Positions 11,559 to 22,135 of a DNA stretch of 64,000 nt are shown here, piece by piece; position 1 is the first letter of the stretch; the number at the start of each line of letters is the position of its first letter. The notes under the pieces are model-generated. The model was not told where the DNA came from. It did not search any database and worked only from the letters and a program-made list of their open reading frames with translations. The translations under genes and the position numbers were made by a program. Origin of the DNA: Megascapheus bottae (lineage: Eukaryota; Chordata; Mammalia; Rodentia; Geomyidae); contig JANJXV010000014.1 of assembly GCA_024803745.1 (NCBI GenBank), positions 2,031,001-2,095,000 of the forward strand. Direction: 5' to 3'.

Positions 11559-11806
11559 GCTAGGTGCCAGTGGCTCACATCTATAATCCTAGCTACTCAA
11601 GAGGCTGAGATGAGAAGATTACAATTCAAAGCCAGCCCAGACGGAAAAGTCCCTGTGAAATTCTTATCTACAATTAACCACTCAGAAACCAAAAGTGAAA
11701 AAAAAAAATCCAAAAGTGGAACTGTGGCTAAAAGTGGTAGAATGCTAGGCTTGAGCTAAAGAGCTCAGGGACAGAACCCAGGCCCTGAGTACCAGCCCAC
11801 AACCAC
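11559..11806 (+). mobile_element. 7SL-Geo composite SINE
   Basis: Head 'ccagtggctcacatctataatcc', 'ctactcaagaggctgagatg', linker 'ttcttatctacaattaaccac', an A-run insertion near 11700, Geo part with 'gagctaaagagctcaggg' and 'ccaggccctgagtacc'. Confidence 0.85.
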
Positions 11807-11858
11807 TGTCACCACCACTACCACCACCACCACCACTGTTAACGATAATACATATAAG

Positions 11859-11890
<32 letters not shown>
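11807..11890. repeat. (ACC)n and (TA)n microsatellites
   Basis: ACC units at about 11807-11836 form the SINE tail; (TA)n runs at about 11855-11884 a few bases later. Confidence 0.9.
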
Positions 11891-12848
11891 ATCTCCCCAC
11901 TGCCTTTCCTACTTTCAGTAAGTATTACCCACTCGACTTATCTAAAATTAACTTTAAAATTTTAACTTTAAAGTAAAATTTATGCTATTATTTCACTAGG
12001 ACATAAAAACAAACATATGTTGTTATATCTAATAAAACTGCTAGTCATAATATGATCTAATATAATACCGAGTATTCATTTCCACTCACTTGCACAGAAA
12101 TAGTACATCAATCATTTTGCTTTTGGTGGTTTGAACTTCCTATGTCTTCTCAGGAATCTCTCTCAATTGGATAGTAAAATATTTGCCAATAGTGCCTTCT
12201 AAGGTCCTTTTTTAACTGGTTTGCCTTTTCATAGTTAAGTTATGAATCATATGGAATTTATTTTTGTGTGGGATATGAAGTAGGAATTCAATTTTTCCAC
12301 GTGAATACCCAATTGTCTAAATACCATGTATTGAATATTCTATATCCAATGCTATTTTTATAATACCAATGCCTATTATTTTTATGAGTCTTTTTCTCTG
12401 TACTCTTGATTTTATTCCATTGGTGAAACTTACTTGCAGAGTAGTACCACACCACCTTAATTAATACAACATATAACAATTTTTATATCTGGTAAGGTAA
12501 ATCTCTTTCCTTATTCTTTCTCTCCAGCAATATTGAAGTTTTATTGACCATTTGATCTTTTATATAAAGTTTAAAATGTAGTTATTGAATTCATGAAGCA
12601 ATTTGTTTACCTTTTGGTTGAAAATTGTTCCTTACATTCAATGCAGTTTATTTTCAATAATTCAACAGGACATAATGATTTTCAGTCTTCTAATCAGAAA
12701 TATATTTTTCCATCCAGGCGATAATGTCTTGCAAAAAAACTTTATAGATTTCTCAGAAATTAATGAGAAATATATAATCACAAATAGTAGCAACAAGTGC
12801 AGAATCTTGCTGAAGACTTCCTAGATTTGAATCTTGACGTATACTAGC
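11891..12848. other. Unique AT-rich DNA, no gene seen
   Basis: No recognised element. Parts of 12120-12480 carry T-rich phrases of the sort found in old antisense L1, but I cannot confirm that. Confidence 0.4.
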
Positions 12849-12865
12849 TGTGTAAACTTACGTAT

Positions 12866-13399
12866 TTTTTATTGTAATGTATAGAGGGGTTATAGTTACA
12901 TTCACCAGATAATAGGTGCATTACTTCTCACACATGGATAACCCTTCTCATGTTTTCCCCCCACCCCCTCCCAGTCATCTTGTTTTCCCCTCTTCCCTTT
13001 CCTATTTCAAATAATCAAATGTATATGCAATATACCAGGTAACACAATCAGATATAGTAACAATATGAGATTAACCAAGGGGCAACAAAAGAAAAGAGAA
13101 ATAACATAGCACATTAAGAACAACAATCACACAAGATAAAGCTCTTGTTTCCATATCCTAGAGATCCTTTCATTTAGTCTCGTCCTATATGACCTTATGA
13201 ATCTAGGTTTTGTGCCATTGTAATCCTCTGCTAGGAGAGTCCTAAATGTGTACTAATTACTACCAATGAGGGAAACCATTGAGTCTATGTTCCTTTGGGT
13301 CTGGCTTACTTCACTTAATATGATTTTTTTTCCCCAAGACTTTCCATTTCCTTACAAATGGGGTGATGTCATTTTTCTGATGGCAGCATAGAATTCCAT
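12866..13399 (-). mobile_element. L1 3' end, 5'-truncated, with TSD
   Basis: Longest copy of this L1 tail in the window (534 bp, antisense). In reverse complement it runs from 'acaatggaattctatgctgcc' through 'aagtgaagtaagccagaccc', 'ggaaaacaagatgactggg' to 'cattacaataaaaaa'. TSD 'tgtgtaaacttacgtat' (12849-12865) and 'tgtgtaaacttatgtat' (13400-13416) differ at one base, so the insertion is fairly recent. Confidence 0.9.
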
Positions 13400-13416
13400 T
13401 GTGTAAACTTATGTAT

Positions 13417-14373
13417 CTTCTTTAGAGCTTTAGATTCTTTACCCTTAAAGTGGAGCTCACAATTAGGCTGATTTTAGAGCACTGCTATAAATAGTAAATG
13501 TATTTGTAGATATATAAACAAGTTAGTAAGTAATAAGAATCATGTTTGCTACTAGTATTATTTATTTCTAGCTTTGTTTTCTTTGTTATTCAAATAGAGT
13601 TTGAAGCTTGCAATTGTCCATTTCTACATGTAAATGATTTTATATATTGATTTAAAACAATTCTGCTGTGGGCAAATACTATTTGTTTAAAATTTCTTAA
13701 GAATTTTTCCATTTGGTAATTCCTAAGTATTCCACATATTCATCAGAAGACTGTATGTCCCTATGTTATTAGAGACAGATTTTTCTATAAGTTCATTAAA
13801 CCAAACTTATGAATTGTTTGTTCAAGTCTTATACAATACTATGTTTAAGTTGTGGTTTCAGTAGATCTGTGGATGAAATGGAGAGAGTAATGCAGAAAAT
13901 TCCTAAACAATTTTTGAAAATTTCTGAATATATATTGGAAATTATATATACAATAACAATGTGGCTTCTCAAATAAAGCATAAAGTTTCTTTGCTTTTGG
14001 CTGAGATTAGATCAACTCCTTATGTTCCCAGTGGTACTTACATGTATTTTTTATTAAAAATGAAAATGAATTACATACATTAAAAATAAAATTAAAAAGT
14101 TATGAAATAATAAAATGGTCTTTATGGCTGTGTTAATTTAAATTGTTTCTTTGACCTATCACAAACTAAGTATTGAAAAGCCCTTACAATTGATGACAGG
14201 ATTTGTCCATTTCTCTTTATGATTTTCTCAACTTTTTGCTTATATCATTTGAAGCTATTTTATTAGTTACATGCAATTTTGGAATTGTTAGATCTTCCTG
14301 GGAAATTGAAACTTTGGTCATTATGTTAGGACACTCTATCCATAAAAATGTTCTTTATCTAGTATTGGTCATA
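13417..14373. other. Unique AT-rich DNA, no gene seen
   Basis: No gene, repeat or regulatory signature recognised; it is the target-site neighbourhood of the provirus at 14380. Confidence 0.4.
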
Positions 14374-14379
14374 CCTGCT

Positions 14380-14745
14380 TGTTGGGGGCCGAGTAACGCC
14401 ATGTCTAATGACATTCTGCTGAGACAAGGCAAGGCGCAAGAGGCAGGGCACAAGACTTGATTAGCATTGGTTACAAATGTGTTATTGTTTATCACTCTGC
14501 TGGGACCTAGAGTGAGGGTATATTAGCTGGAGGACTTCCTCAGGAGGTGGGTTTATTGGAGAGAGAGAGAGAGGGAGATTTTCCTGCCTTGATGAAGCTG
14601 CGTGATGTCTGTTCATGCTCTGGGGAAGGAAGGCTGAGTGCAGGAGGACAGTGGACCCTCTCCTCTCGTGGCTCATCCTGGTCAGGGCATGTTTTTCCCC
14701 ATCCCTCCTACTAGTCAAGAGGGACCGGGACGAAGGACCCTGACG
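14380..14745 (+). repeat. 5' LTR of the provirus (366 bp)
   Basis: Starts TGTTGGGGGCC; ends CCTGACG, where the terminal CA of the 3' copy has become CG. A TATA-like 'tatatta' lies at 14519-14525. No AATAAA is evident. Compared with the 3' LTR it has extra GA units in 'gagagagagagaggg' and an insertion in the 'aggcaaggcgcaag' segment. Confidence 0.85.
14519..14525 (+). promoter_or_regulatory. LTR TATA-like box
   Basis: 'tatatta' in a conserved 'gggtatattagctgg' context, repeated in the 3' LTR and in the solo LTR at 61762 ('cctatattagctg'). Position fits a U3 promoter. Confidence 0.5.
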
Positions 14746-14748
14746 TAC

Positions 14749-14766
14749 TGGTGCCCAACATGGGGC
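14749..14766 (+). promoter_or_regulatory. Primer binding site, tRNA-Lys type
   Basis: Three bases after the 5' LTR, 'tggtgcccaacatggggc' differs at two positions from the site complementary to tRNA-Lys(1,2) used by many betaretroviruses. Both differences are C-to-T / G-to-A changes of the kind CpG decay produces. Confidence 0.8.
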
Positions 14767-14829
14767 ATGAAATGGGGCATGAAAGGGGCACAATGGCGAG
14801 TTAAGCCAAGCGAGAGATACGTGGAGAAG

Positions 14830-15300
14830 GGACTGAAAGGCCAGCAAAACCTGAAAATCACAAAGAAAAAGGAGGGACTGAAAGGCCAGGGAAACCTGAA
14901 GGGGAAAATGCAGGCTGAAATTGCTCACAGGGAAAAAGAAAAAGAGGAAGAGAAGGAGAAAGGGACAAAGGGAAAGAGAAAAAAGATGGTAAACAAGAGA
15001 AAGGGAAGCAACTACCTACAAAAGTCAAAGAAGCAAGAAAATCTCAAAGACTGAAAACCCAGAGAAACCTGGAAGGCACAAAGAAAAAGGAACGACTGAA
15101 AGGCCAGGGAAAGATGAAGGGAAAATACAGGCTGAAGTTGCTTACAGGGAAAAAGAAAAAGGGAGAACGACAAAGAGAAAAAGGAAAAAGGTGGTAAACA
15201 AGAGAAAGGGAGCAACTACCTACAAAAGTCAAAAAAGTAAGAAACTCCTCAAAGACTGAAAAACCAGCGAAACCTGAAAGGAAAAGAAAAACCCATAAAA
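14830..15300 (+). repeat. Purine-rich tandem repeats in proviral leader
   Basis: Two long units and the start of a third. Each opens with 'gactgaaa..cca', continues 'aaacctg', 'cacaaagaaaaagga', 'caggctgaa.ttgct', a long A/G run, then 'aactacctacaaaagtcaa'. Unit starts are at about 14830, 15049 and 15254 (spacing about 219 and 205). The forward frame is lysine/glutamate-rich but begins inside the LTR and crosses the primer site, so I do not call it a protein. Confidence 0.7.
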
Positions 15301-15482
15301 AAGGCAAAAATAAAGAGGAAGACCCATAAAAAAGGCAAAAGATAGAAAATTGAGGAAAGGAAAAACCAAAAATTCCTCCCAAAGCTAAGGAGAAAAAAGG
15401 CAAAGAAGCTGCACCTGTGTCAAAGCGGAGAGGCAAACACAGCAGAAGCAGCTAGGTGTTTTAACGTAAAAGATTTTAACAG

Positions 15483-15660
15483 ATCATTCCCAGTCTGCCT
15501 CCGAAGCGCAGGTCACTTCGGCACGGTGGGGAAACTGAGGAACCTCGCGGAGGGCGAGGCAATAATCATTCCCAGATCACCTCCGAAGCACAGGTCATTT
15601 CGGCACGATAGGGAGGAACCTTGCCGAGTCTCTTGCCAGAGCAGTATAAAAGGGTGAGGC
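15483..15660 (+). repeat. CpG-rich 81-bp direct repeat
   Basis: Copy 1 (15483-15563) and copy 2 (15564-15660) share 'atcattcccag', 'cctccgaagc.caggtca', 'ttcggcacg' and a closing 'gaggcaat'. They are much richer in CpG than the rest of the window and sit directly upstream of a TATA box. Confidence 0.75.
15645..15652 (+). promoter_or_regulatory. Internal TATA box
   Basis: 'tataaaag' in the context 'gcagtataaaagggtgagg', a strong match to the TATA consensus, placed inside the provirus about 900 bp downstream of the 5' LTR end and just after the CpG-rich repeats. Could be an internal promoter or a remnant of another LTR promoter; only the sequence match is seen. Confidence 0.5.
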
Positions 15661-15699
15661 AATTTTAGAATAGAAGCAAATGGGTTCAGACCGGAACGA

Positions 15700-16235
15700 C
15701 CGATATTTTGCACGAGTATGAATGTGTGTGTGAATAGCTGTGAGTAAACATGTTCAAGGTTAAATTGTTAGTTTAGACTTATTTACCCACATAGCATGCT
15801 ATGTGGCAACTTATACGGGAGTAAACAGTTTAAGAACAGGTGAAAAGCGCAGAGACGCTTGGAAAAATACTTAAAGAATTAAGTGGTAGTGCTTTAGAAA
15901 GCCTGTGCTTGGGTGCAGAATAGTTGAAAACAGGCTGAAAGCTTTTTAGGGTTCCTGGCAAAATATAGACACAATGCCCCTGAGTCAGCTTGAAGAAGTT
16001 ACAGAAAATGGATCTTCGCCCATAACCCCCTTAAAATGAAGGGACCAGAGTCATTTTTGGAAGGTGAGGTAGGACAGTAGTTTCAAACAAAGGGGGAGGG
16101 GATTGGAAGACTCTTCTAATTCTTCCATTGCCCTGCTATTCCCTATGGCTTGTGTTGATAGTCTGTTTTTTTCTATTGGTTTCAATAATGTTGTTCTTAA
16201 TGTTGGAATACTTCCCTGTTTTCTCTGGCTGTTGT
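15700..16235 (+). other. Proviral interior, unassigned
   Basis: No gag-pro-pol similarity recognised. A short frame beginning at 15974 stops after about 20 codons. The 127-codon minus-strand frame at 16051-16434 is the shadow of the env-like strand. Confidence 0.4.
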
Positions 16236-16727
16236 AGTCAGAGCCCCTCAGTTGATACCAGCGCCTGTACAGGAGGAGGCGAATGCTTTCCCGCTCATCA
16301 ATAAAAAAGACTGGTATTTTCCTGGCCGTGGTGGGGGCCATTGGCACATCTGTAGCTGCCGTTACTGCCACAAGTATTGGCCTTGCCACTGCGGTTCCTA
16401 CAGAGAATGCTTTGAATAAGCCATTAATCAGCATGTGAGGACTGGAATTATGTGCACAAATGACACATGTTAATAACTTTGGGTGATTGGTTAAGACTAT
16501 TTTGGGACTTTATCAAAGATGGGCAGGACTGATCGGTTTGGATTTTTATGCACTATAATTGTAATATGTCTATATTGCTTGCCTACAAAGTCAACAGAGA
16601 AAGTGAATGCTAATATGACAGGCATCTGCTCCCATGGAAATAGGTGCATCCCCTCAGGTCTGATTTGCTTAAATAGACGGCTGGTAGTTAAAGATGGGCA
16701 AGGCCCAGCTGTTAGCCTATCCACCTA
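16236..16727 (+). pseudogene. env-like remnant (transmembrane subunit), broken
   Basis: Read forward, about 16300-16410 encodes a basic dipeptide region followed by a roughly 28-residue Ala/Gly/Val/Thr-rich hydrophobic stretch, the character of a retroviral fusion peptide at the start of the transmembrane subunit. It stops soon after. A second forward frame at 16519-16727 has one strongly hydrophobic segment (about residues 8-22) followed by basic/polar residues, like a membrane anchor and cytoplasmic tail. Most of env, including the surface subunit, is missing and the pieces are in separate frames, so no functional protein is encoded. Position just upstream of the polypurine tract fits env. 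Assignment is by residue character, not by alignment. Confidence 0.5.
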
Positions 16728-16880
16728 AGACAGGAGCCAAGTAAAAAGGACTTGGTGATCCCATGATGTGGGGGGAGGGAGTAGTAAGAAGACTAGCGAG
16801 CTTGGAGACACCTAAGACAGGCACAGTCGATCTGATAGGATGGTAGCCCCACATATCCTGGGTTTTTTCTTTTTTTTCTA

Positions 16881-16897
16881 AAATAAAAACGGGGACA
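16881..16897 (+). promoter_or_regulatory. Polypurine tract before 3' LTR
   Basis: 'aaataaaaacggggaca' immediately precedes the TG of the 3' LTR, where the plus-strand primer is expected. Two pyrimidines interrupt the run. Confidence 0.6.
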
Positions 16898-17246
16898 TGT
16901 TGGGGGCCGAGTATCACCATGTCTAATAACTTTCTGCTGAGGCAAGGCTCAAGAGGCAGGGCGCAAGACTTGATTAGCATTGGTTACAAATGTGTTATTG
17001 TTTATCACTCTCTGCTGGGACCTAGAGTGAGGGTATATTAGCTGGAGGGACTTTCTCAGGAGGGGGGTTTATTGGAGAGAGAGATTTTCCTGCCTTGATG
17101 AAGCTGACTGGTGTCTCTGTTCATGCTCTGGGGAAGGAAGGCTGAGTGCAGGGGAACACTGGGCCCTCTCCTCTCGCAGCTCATCCTCGTCGGGGTATAT
17201 TTTTTCCCCATCCCTCCTACTAGTTGAGGCACAAAGGATCCTGACA
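16898..17246 (+). repeat. 3' LTR of the provirus (349 bp)
   Basis: Starts TGTTGGGGGCC and ends CCTGACA, followed at once by the TSD CCTGCT. Same order of blocks as the 5' LTR ('cttgattagcattggttac', 'gtgttattgtttatcactc', 'gggtatattagctgg', 'ctctggggaaggaaggctg', 'ccatccctcctactag'). Confidence 0.87.
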
Positions 17247-17387
17247 CCTGCTATTACTGGAGCTTCTGCAGCTCCATTTTAGTAATATTTGCTTATGCTA
17301 TTTTCTCTGTTCGTTTTCAACCTTAGATACTCACCTATTATACTGCCTGTAGATAATGGTAGGTTTTGTTCTTCATCCAATCTATTT

Positions 17388-17618
17388 TTGTGCCAGTCCA
17401 AGGTCTTAAATTCAGTTTGGGCAATGTGCCTGAGCCTCTTTTGCTCAAGGCTAGTGCTTCACTACTTGAGCTAGAGCTTCACTTTTGGCTTTTTTGGGGG
17501 GTATATATTATTGTAGATAAAGTGTCACAGATTTTCCTGCCTGGATTGGCTTCAAAATTTGATCCTCGGATCTCAGCTTCCTGAGTAGCTACGATTACAA
17601 ACACAGCACATGGCCTGG
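17388..17618 (-). mobile_element. 7SL-Geo composite SINE
   Basis: Antisense: 'ttgctcaaggctagtgcttc', 'ctacttgagctagagc', 'gattttcctgcctggattgg', 'cctcggatctcagcttcctg', 'agtagctacgattacaaac'. No clear T-tail. Confidence 0.8.
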
Positions 17619-18035
17619 CATTCTTAAACAACAAAAAAAATCTAGAAAGTTTAATTATTTTTTGTACTTATAATTGTGTATCAATCTTTTCTGTCATCAT
17701 CCTTTTCTAGATTTTAGGGGAGTGGACGTATATTTTTCTTTAGTATTTTTCGAATCGATAAGAGAAAAACAATTTGCTTCTGTTTTGGGGATTATGCTTA
17801 AAATTCTGCAGTTAAGCTTAAAATCACTTAATACTTTGAGAGAATGCATTTCTAATCACTTTAGGAAACAATTCTTGATTGTAATGAATGTTTTGTCTTT
17901 AAAGTCACTAAATTCAAAATGTTTACTACATTATGCAAACAATGAAACAGGTTTACCTCATGTCTTAACATTTCTTTGCTCACTAGAGTTCTTTTCTGGG
18001 ATCATTTTCTGTTTTCTTGAAACCAGTCTTTGGAA

Positions 18036-18240
18036 GTTTTTTTTTTTTTTTTCTCCAGTTCTGGGCCTTGAACTCAGGGCCTAAGCACTGTCCTTGGGCT
18101 TTCTCAAGGCTAGAGCTCTACCACTTGAGCCACAGCATCATTTCTGGCTTTTTCTATGTATATGTGGTGCCAAGGAATCGAACCTAGGTCTTCATGCATG
18201 CTAGGCAAGCACTCTACCACTAGGCCAAACACCCAGCCCC
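18036..18240 (-). mobile_element. IDL-Geo SINE with TSD
   Basis: T-tail, 'ctgggccttgaactcaggg', 'ctaccacttgagccacagc', 'ggtgccaaggaatcgaaccta', 'catgcatgctaggcaagc', 'accactaggccaaac'. TSD 'gtctttggaa' at 18026-18035 and 18241-18250. Full length and well preserved. Confidence 0.92.
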
Positions 18241-18250
18241 GTCTTTGGAA

Positions 18251-19159
18251 TCTTTTTCAGTAAAATAAAATCTTTTAGTTTTAATTTCAAGTTTTGTTTG
18301 CCAAAAATATCTTACTGTTGCTTTTTGTTCCAGTAGAACAATTGTGCTGCATATATAAGTTGGTGATTTTTTTTTCTGTCAACACTTTAAACACATTCCT
18401 TCACTGTCTTCATGCTTCCTTTATTGCTGTGGCATGTCTCTTGTCATAATTCATAGATCGTTTCCTTTTCTGTGATAGCTTTAAATTTTTTTTCACTTTG
18501 ACTTTGGTGCTCTACAATTTCACCAAACATAACCAGGTATGCTATTCTTTTTTGTGCCATTTGGTGAATTCTATGCCTCCCATGTCTGAATTCACATTTC
18601 CTCATGTCTGGATAATTCTACTCTATAAGTTGGAACGTCTATGAAGACTTTCAGTGAATTCACTGTGTTAGTAGTTCAGACGCATTCCCAATAATGCAGG
18701 TATATAGTTTGGGGACCGCAGATGGAACTTATGGTGCCATTGTGCAAATTAGGAAAAAATTGACCTTTAGTTATATAGAACACTTAATTTAGTGAGTGAA
18801 GGTCATGGCTTGATGAGTAGGAGTTAGCATTGGGTTCTAGTCTCCTAAGTGCACTTAACTGGGATGCTTTTTGTTGAACACAACACAAGCGGTGATAGCA
18901 GCCCTAAAGTGGGAAGTGTTGTGTTAGGATCAGAGGCACAGGGAGGGAGCCAAAAGGCTATTGGATCACAGGGAAATCTTCATGCCTCGCATGAGGGGAA
19001 GGCCTGTTGATTACTGGCTGGCCTGCATGTCTCTTGTATAGTACTTGTCACAGACACCACGCTTCGGGTAGTAAAGTATGTACTAAATGAGATAAGTGAT
19101 AGATGTTGTTACCTAGAATTGATCCCATGAGTGGATTCTGTTTTGCTTCTCCCGGAATT
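18251..19159. other. Unique DNA, no gene seen
   Basis: T-rich to about 18660 with phrases reminiscent of old antisense L1 ('ttttattgctgtggcatg'), then mixed sequence with no recognised feature. Confidence 0.35.
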
Positions 19160-19164
19160 CTTTT

Positions 19165-19465
19165 TCTCTTCTTTTGTGGTTGATTGGAGCTGAAATCTCT
19201 TGGACTTCTTTGCTTGGGATGGCTTCAAACCACAGTTTTCCAGGTCTCAGGTTCCTGAGTGGCTAGTCTAACAGATGTGGGCTTCCATAGCCTGGGTCCT
19301 ACCTTCATTCTTTATAAGACAAAACAAAATTTGTCTTTGGATGGAGGTATTGAGGTATATATGGGGCTGTATATCCCAGACTGAATTCAAATTTATGATT
19401 CTTTCTTCCTCCTCCTGGGTGCTGGGGTTACAGGCAAATACACTCACATCTCATAACTGGCTTTT
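19165..19465 (-). mobile_element. Old 7SL-like SINE relic(s)
   Basis: 'tttgcttgggatggcttcaaac', 'caggtctcaggttcctgagtggctagtctaacagatg' and later 'cccagactgaattcaaa', 'ctcctgggtgctggggttacagg' read as two diverged antisense 7SL-like units, as in the older composite at 11308. Confidence 0.5.
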
Positions 19466-21099
19466 TTTTTGCTATTAAAAAATACCTGTGTAGTTTAAAA
19501 TTTGAATCAATAAAAAAATTAAATGTAGGCTAGAGTTATTTAACATTTTCTTAAATGAAACATGCACACATAGCATTCCTAATCTCCCAACTGAGTGCTT
19601 AGATGCTAACCAACTCCACAGTAGACAGTAGTATTGGAATGTCTGCTCATCTTACCTGGGTGCTTACTTAACTGGGTGGTACTAGGTACTGCACTTCATG
19701 GTTCTGTAGGAGTGTTAGTAAATTACTAATATGGAAATCCCAGGGCCCTGAAGCCAGGAGAGTTGTTGGCCATTAAGTTCCATATACCATCCTTGGATTT
19801 CACTTGGGATGCATCAGCTTAAATAAACTAATTGAGTGTCATAATTGATTTGGGAGACTCATTTCCTTCCCTGGAAATCATTAAAGGTGGCCACAGCATG
19901 CTTGATGCAGCACTTTCACTAATGGAATCCCCTGGATCTGTTCATGAGGAAGAAAGGCCTTGTCTGCAGGTGGTTGCTCAGTCCTGCTGGCCTGTGGCCT
20001 GCTCAGACCTGCCCTCTCCACAAAGGACCTTGGAGCTCCTCAGGCCTCCCCACTGGGCAGCTTTCAGACGGTACAAAAAGGGTGTATTGCCATTCCTAAT
20101 GGAAGCAGCCACCCTGGGCAAAGGGCTGGCCATTGGCATAGTCTTGGTCATCACCCCAATTAGTGAGACACACTCGATGCCACTAAAGAATTGGTAGTGG
20201 GAGACCCTTTTGTGAGGGGCTCAAACTTCTCTGTGAAATACCTAGATGTTGTGATTTCTTTTTCGAAGCCAATGTTGAATTCCTAATTTAATCCTACCTT
20301 TGAGGTTTTCTATCCAACTGAGAAAACTACTAGAGGTGGTTCTAAGGAATGTGCAATTCCTTCTGTTGAATTTCACCAAAGAGAGGTAAAACTGGGAGCC
20401 TCTACCCTGGTCAAAAACAAACCTTTGGAGTCCCAGGGGGTAGTTGTTCCTTCCTTCACTTTAATCCCTCTTCTACCTAGGGTAGAAATACCCTGTCCCC
20501 AAATCTGAGAGAATAACATCAACTGTGGAGAAAGATGTCAAAACAGGGAAAAGCTGTCTAAAATTCACTTTTGTATTCATTTCTATAAGCACCTCGTTCC
20601 TAACTAGACATGTAGGGTGTGTACTTCAGAGACATGTATAAGTCATTCACAATTTAGAATCATCTCCATATCTGAGATAGAGCCTCCAGTCTACAAATTA
20701 CATTGCTTAAATTGTCTAGCACCCATCATTAATGGTACAAACTCTGCCTGCTTATTCCTTCTCACTCTTCCAAAGTTCTTCAATGTGTCCAACCTAAATT
20801 TTGCTGCCATTTCATTTTCTTGTCTGTGTGGAGATGGATAACAGATGTTTTACATTTTAAAGAGCTTAAAGACAATATTCCTTTAGGGTATATAATCACA
20901 ATTTTATATGATAGTCTGCATATTTTTATAGCCATAGCTATAGCCCAACTTATGAACTGGCCTGACATAAGTAAACCCAACTTGTATATGAATTTAAAAT
21001 ATATTTTATATATGTACATTTAACATGGCCACTCTACAACTGAGCTATTTCAGTACCAGTTGAGAGGTTATGTGGGAAGGGCTATACTATGTTATTTCT
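19466..21099. other. Unique stretch with two open patches
   Basis: A 121-codon forward frame (19832-20197) and another open patch with no ATG start around 20297-20505 lie in moderately GC-rich DNA. I recognise no family in either, they are in interrupted succession, and no splice-site arrangement convinces me. They may be a worn processed pseudogene or chance. Confidence 0.25.
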
Positions 21100-21262
21100 T
21101 TATTTCTTTTTTTTGCCAGTCTTGAGGCTTGAACTCAGCGCCTGAGCACTGTCCTTGAGCTTTTCTCAAGAGTCTACCACTCGAGCCACAGCACTACTTC
21201 TGGATTTTTCTGTGTATGTGGTACTAGGCAAGCACTCTACCACTAGGCCACACTCCTGGCCA
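21100..21262 (-). mobile_element. IDL-Geo SINE, internally deleted
   Basis: T-rich tail 'tttcttttttttgccag', 'cttgaactcagcgcctgagc', 'cgagccacagcactacttctgg', 'gtggtactaggcaagcactctaccactaggcc'. The B-box segment of the left monomer is deleted between 'gtggtac' and 'taggcaagc', so the copy could not be transcribed from its own promoter. Confidence 0.88.
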
Positions 21263-22135
21263 TGACTCTGTCATTCATTTTTCCCTGTTTTAATTTACAG
21301 ACATCATGAGATCCAGATTCACTTACTACTTCAATTTGTATCACTAAAAAGTCAAAATAATTTTGGTATATGAAGACAGCTTCTGAATTTAGATGGAAGA
21401 ATCAAGCTTTCACTTGATTAGACCCTAAACCAATTCTGGGATCTAAAGAAAAAATATAATTTCCATAGAAGTAGATTAAAAGCAAAATTAATAAGGCCAA
21501 AGGAGGATCAGTTTCATATGGTGATAAAAGTTTCATGCTAGGATTGATTTGGATGGTCAAACCAGATGGCCTGGGAGACAGGGTGGGCACTGATGCATTC
21601 TGCTTATTGGAGGCTTCAAAAGGGAACTCAGAGACAGGGGCAAGGAACCAGGAAGCAGGAATGTGAACTGTGGCTCAGAGATTAATAGCTACTGAAATCG
21701 GGTGACTGAAGGCCAAGGTCTGAAACTAGGAGATGACACAAATCAGTATGTATACAATATCCTGGCACAAACAGCAAGAACAGACTATGGCTTGGATCTC
21801 AGAATTTGGGTGTGAAGAGTCTTTATATTTCTCTTGCTCAGAACATGGGGAGAAAAGGATAGTGTGCCAGAAATTCCCTACTTGATAAATTCCCTTCTTG
21901 TATGATTCTAATAACAGCTGTACAGTTATTCTGTTTTGTTAAAATATTCTTGCTTCGAATGTAGATGACAAAATTTAAACTGAGTAACCACCCAAAGGCA
22001 CTGGCATGAAACTAAAGGAATAAACCAAGTTACTCAACATCTTCTGAGATGAAAAGTGGGCTGGATTATAAATGGGCAAGAGGACACATTTAAAGGGGTG
22101 AGGTGATTTGTTCATTATTTTTTTAGTGTTTTTTT
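21263..22135. other. Unique DNA, no gene seen
   Basis: No repeat or gene recognised. Confidence 0.45.

Larger units (their letters stand above)
14374..17252 (+). mobile_element. Internally deleted class II (ERVK-like) provirus
   Basis: A two-LTR endogenous retrovirus, 2867 bp between the outer LTR ends (14380-17246), flanked by a perfect 6-bp TSD CCTGCT (14374-14379 and 17247-17252). Six-base TSDs, LTRs opening TGTTGGGGGCC and a lysine-tRNA-type primer site place it with class II, betaretrovirus-like elements. The interior (14746-16897) is only about 2.15 kb: no gag, protease, reverse transcriptase or integrase reading frame is recognisable, and only a short env-like remnant remains near the 3' end. 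It must therefore have depended on proteins supplied by a complete relative. The LTRs differ by several substitutions and short indels, so it is an old rather than a polymorphic insertion, but the TSD is intact. Confidence 0.88.

Noticed and set aside
14638..15054. 138-codon lysine-rich forward frame as a possible gag protein
   Set aside because: It starts inside the 5' LTR, crosses the primer binding site and runs through tandem purine repeats; there are no capsid or zinc-knuckle features.
14482..15436. Overlapping long minus-strand frames rich in Phe, Ser and Leu
   Set aside because: They are the antisense shadow of the proviral LTR and purine-rich repeats.
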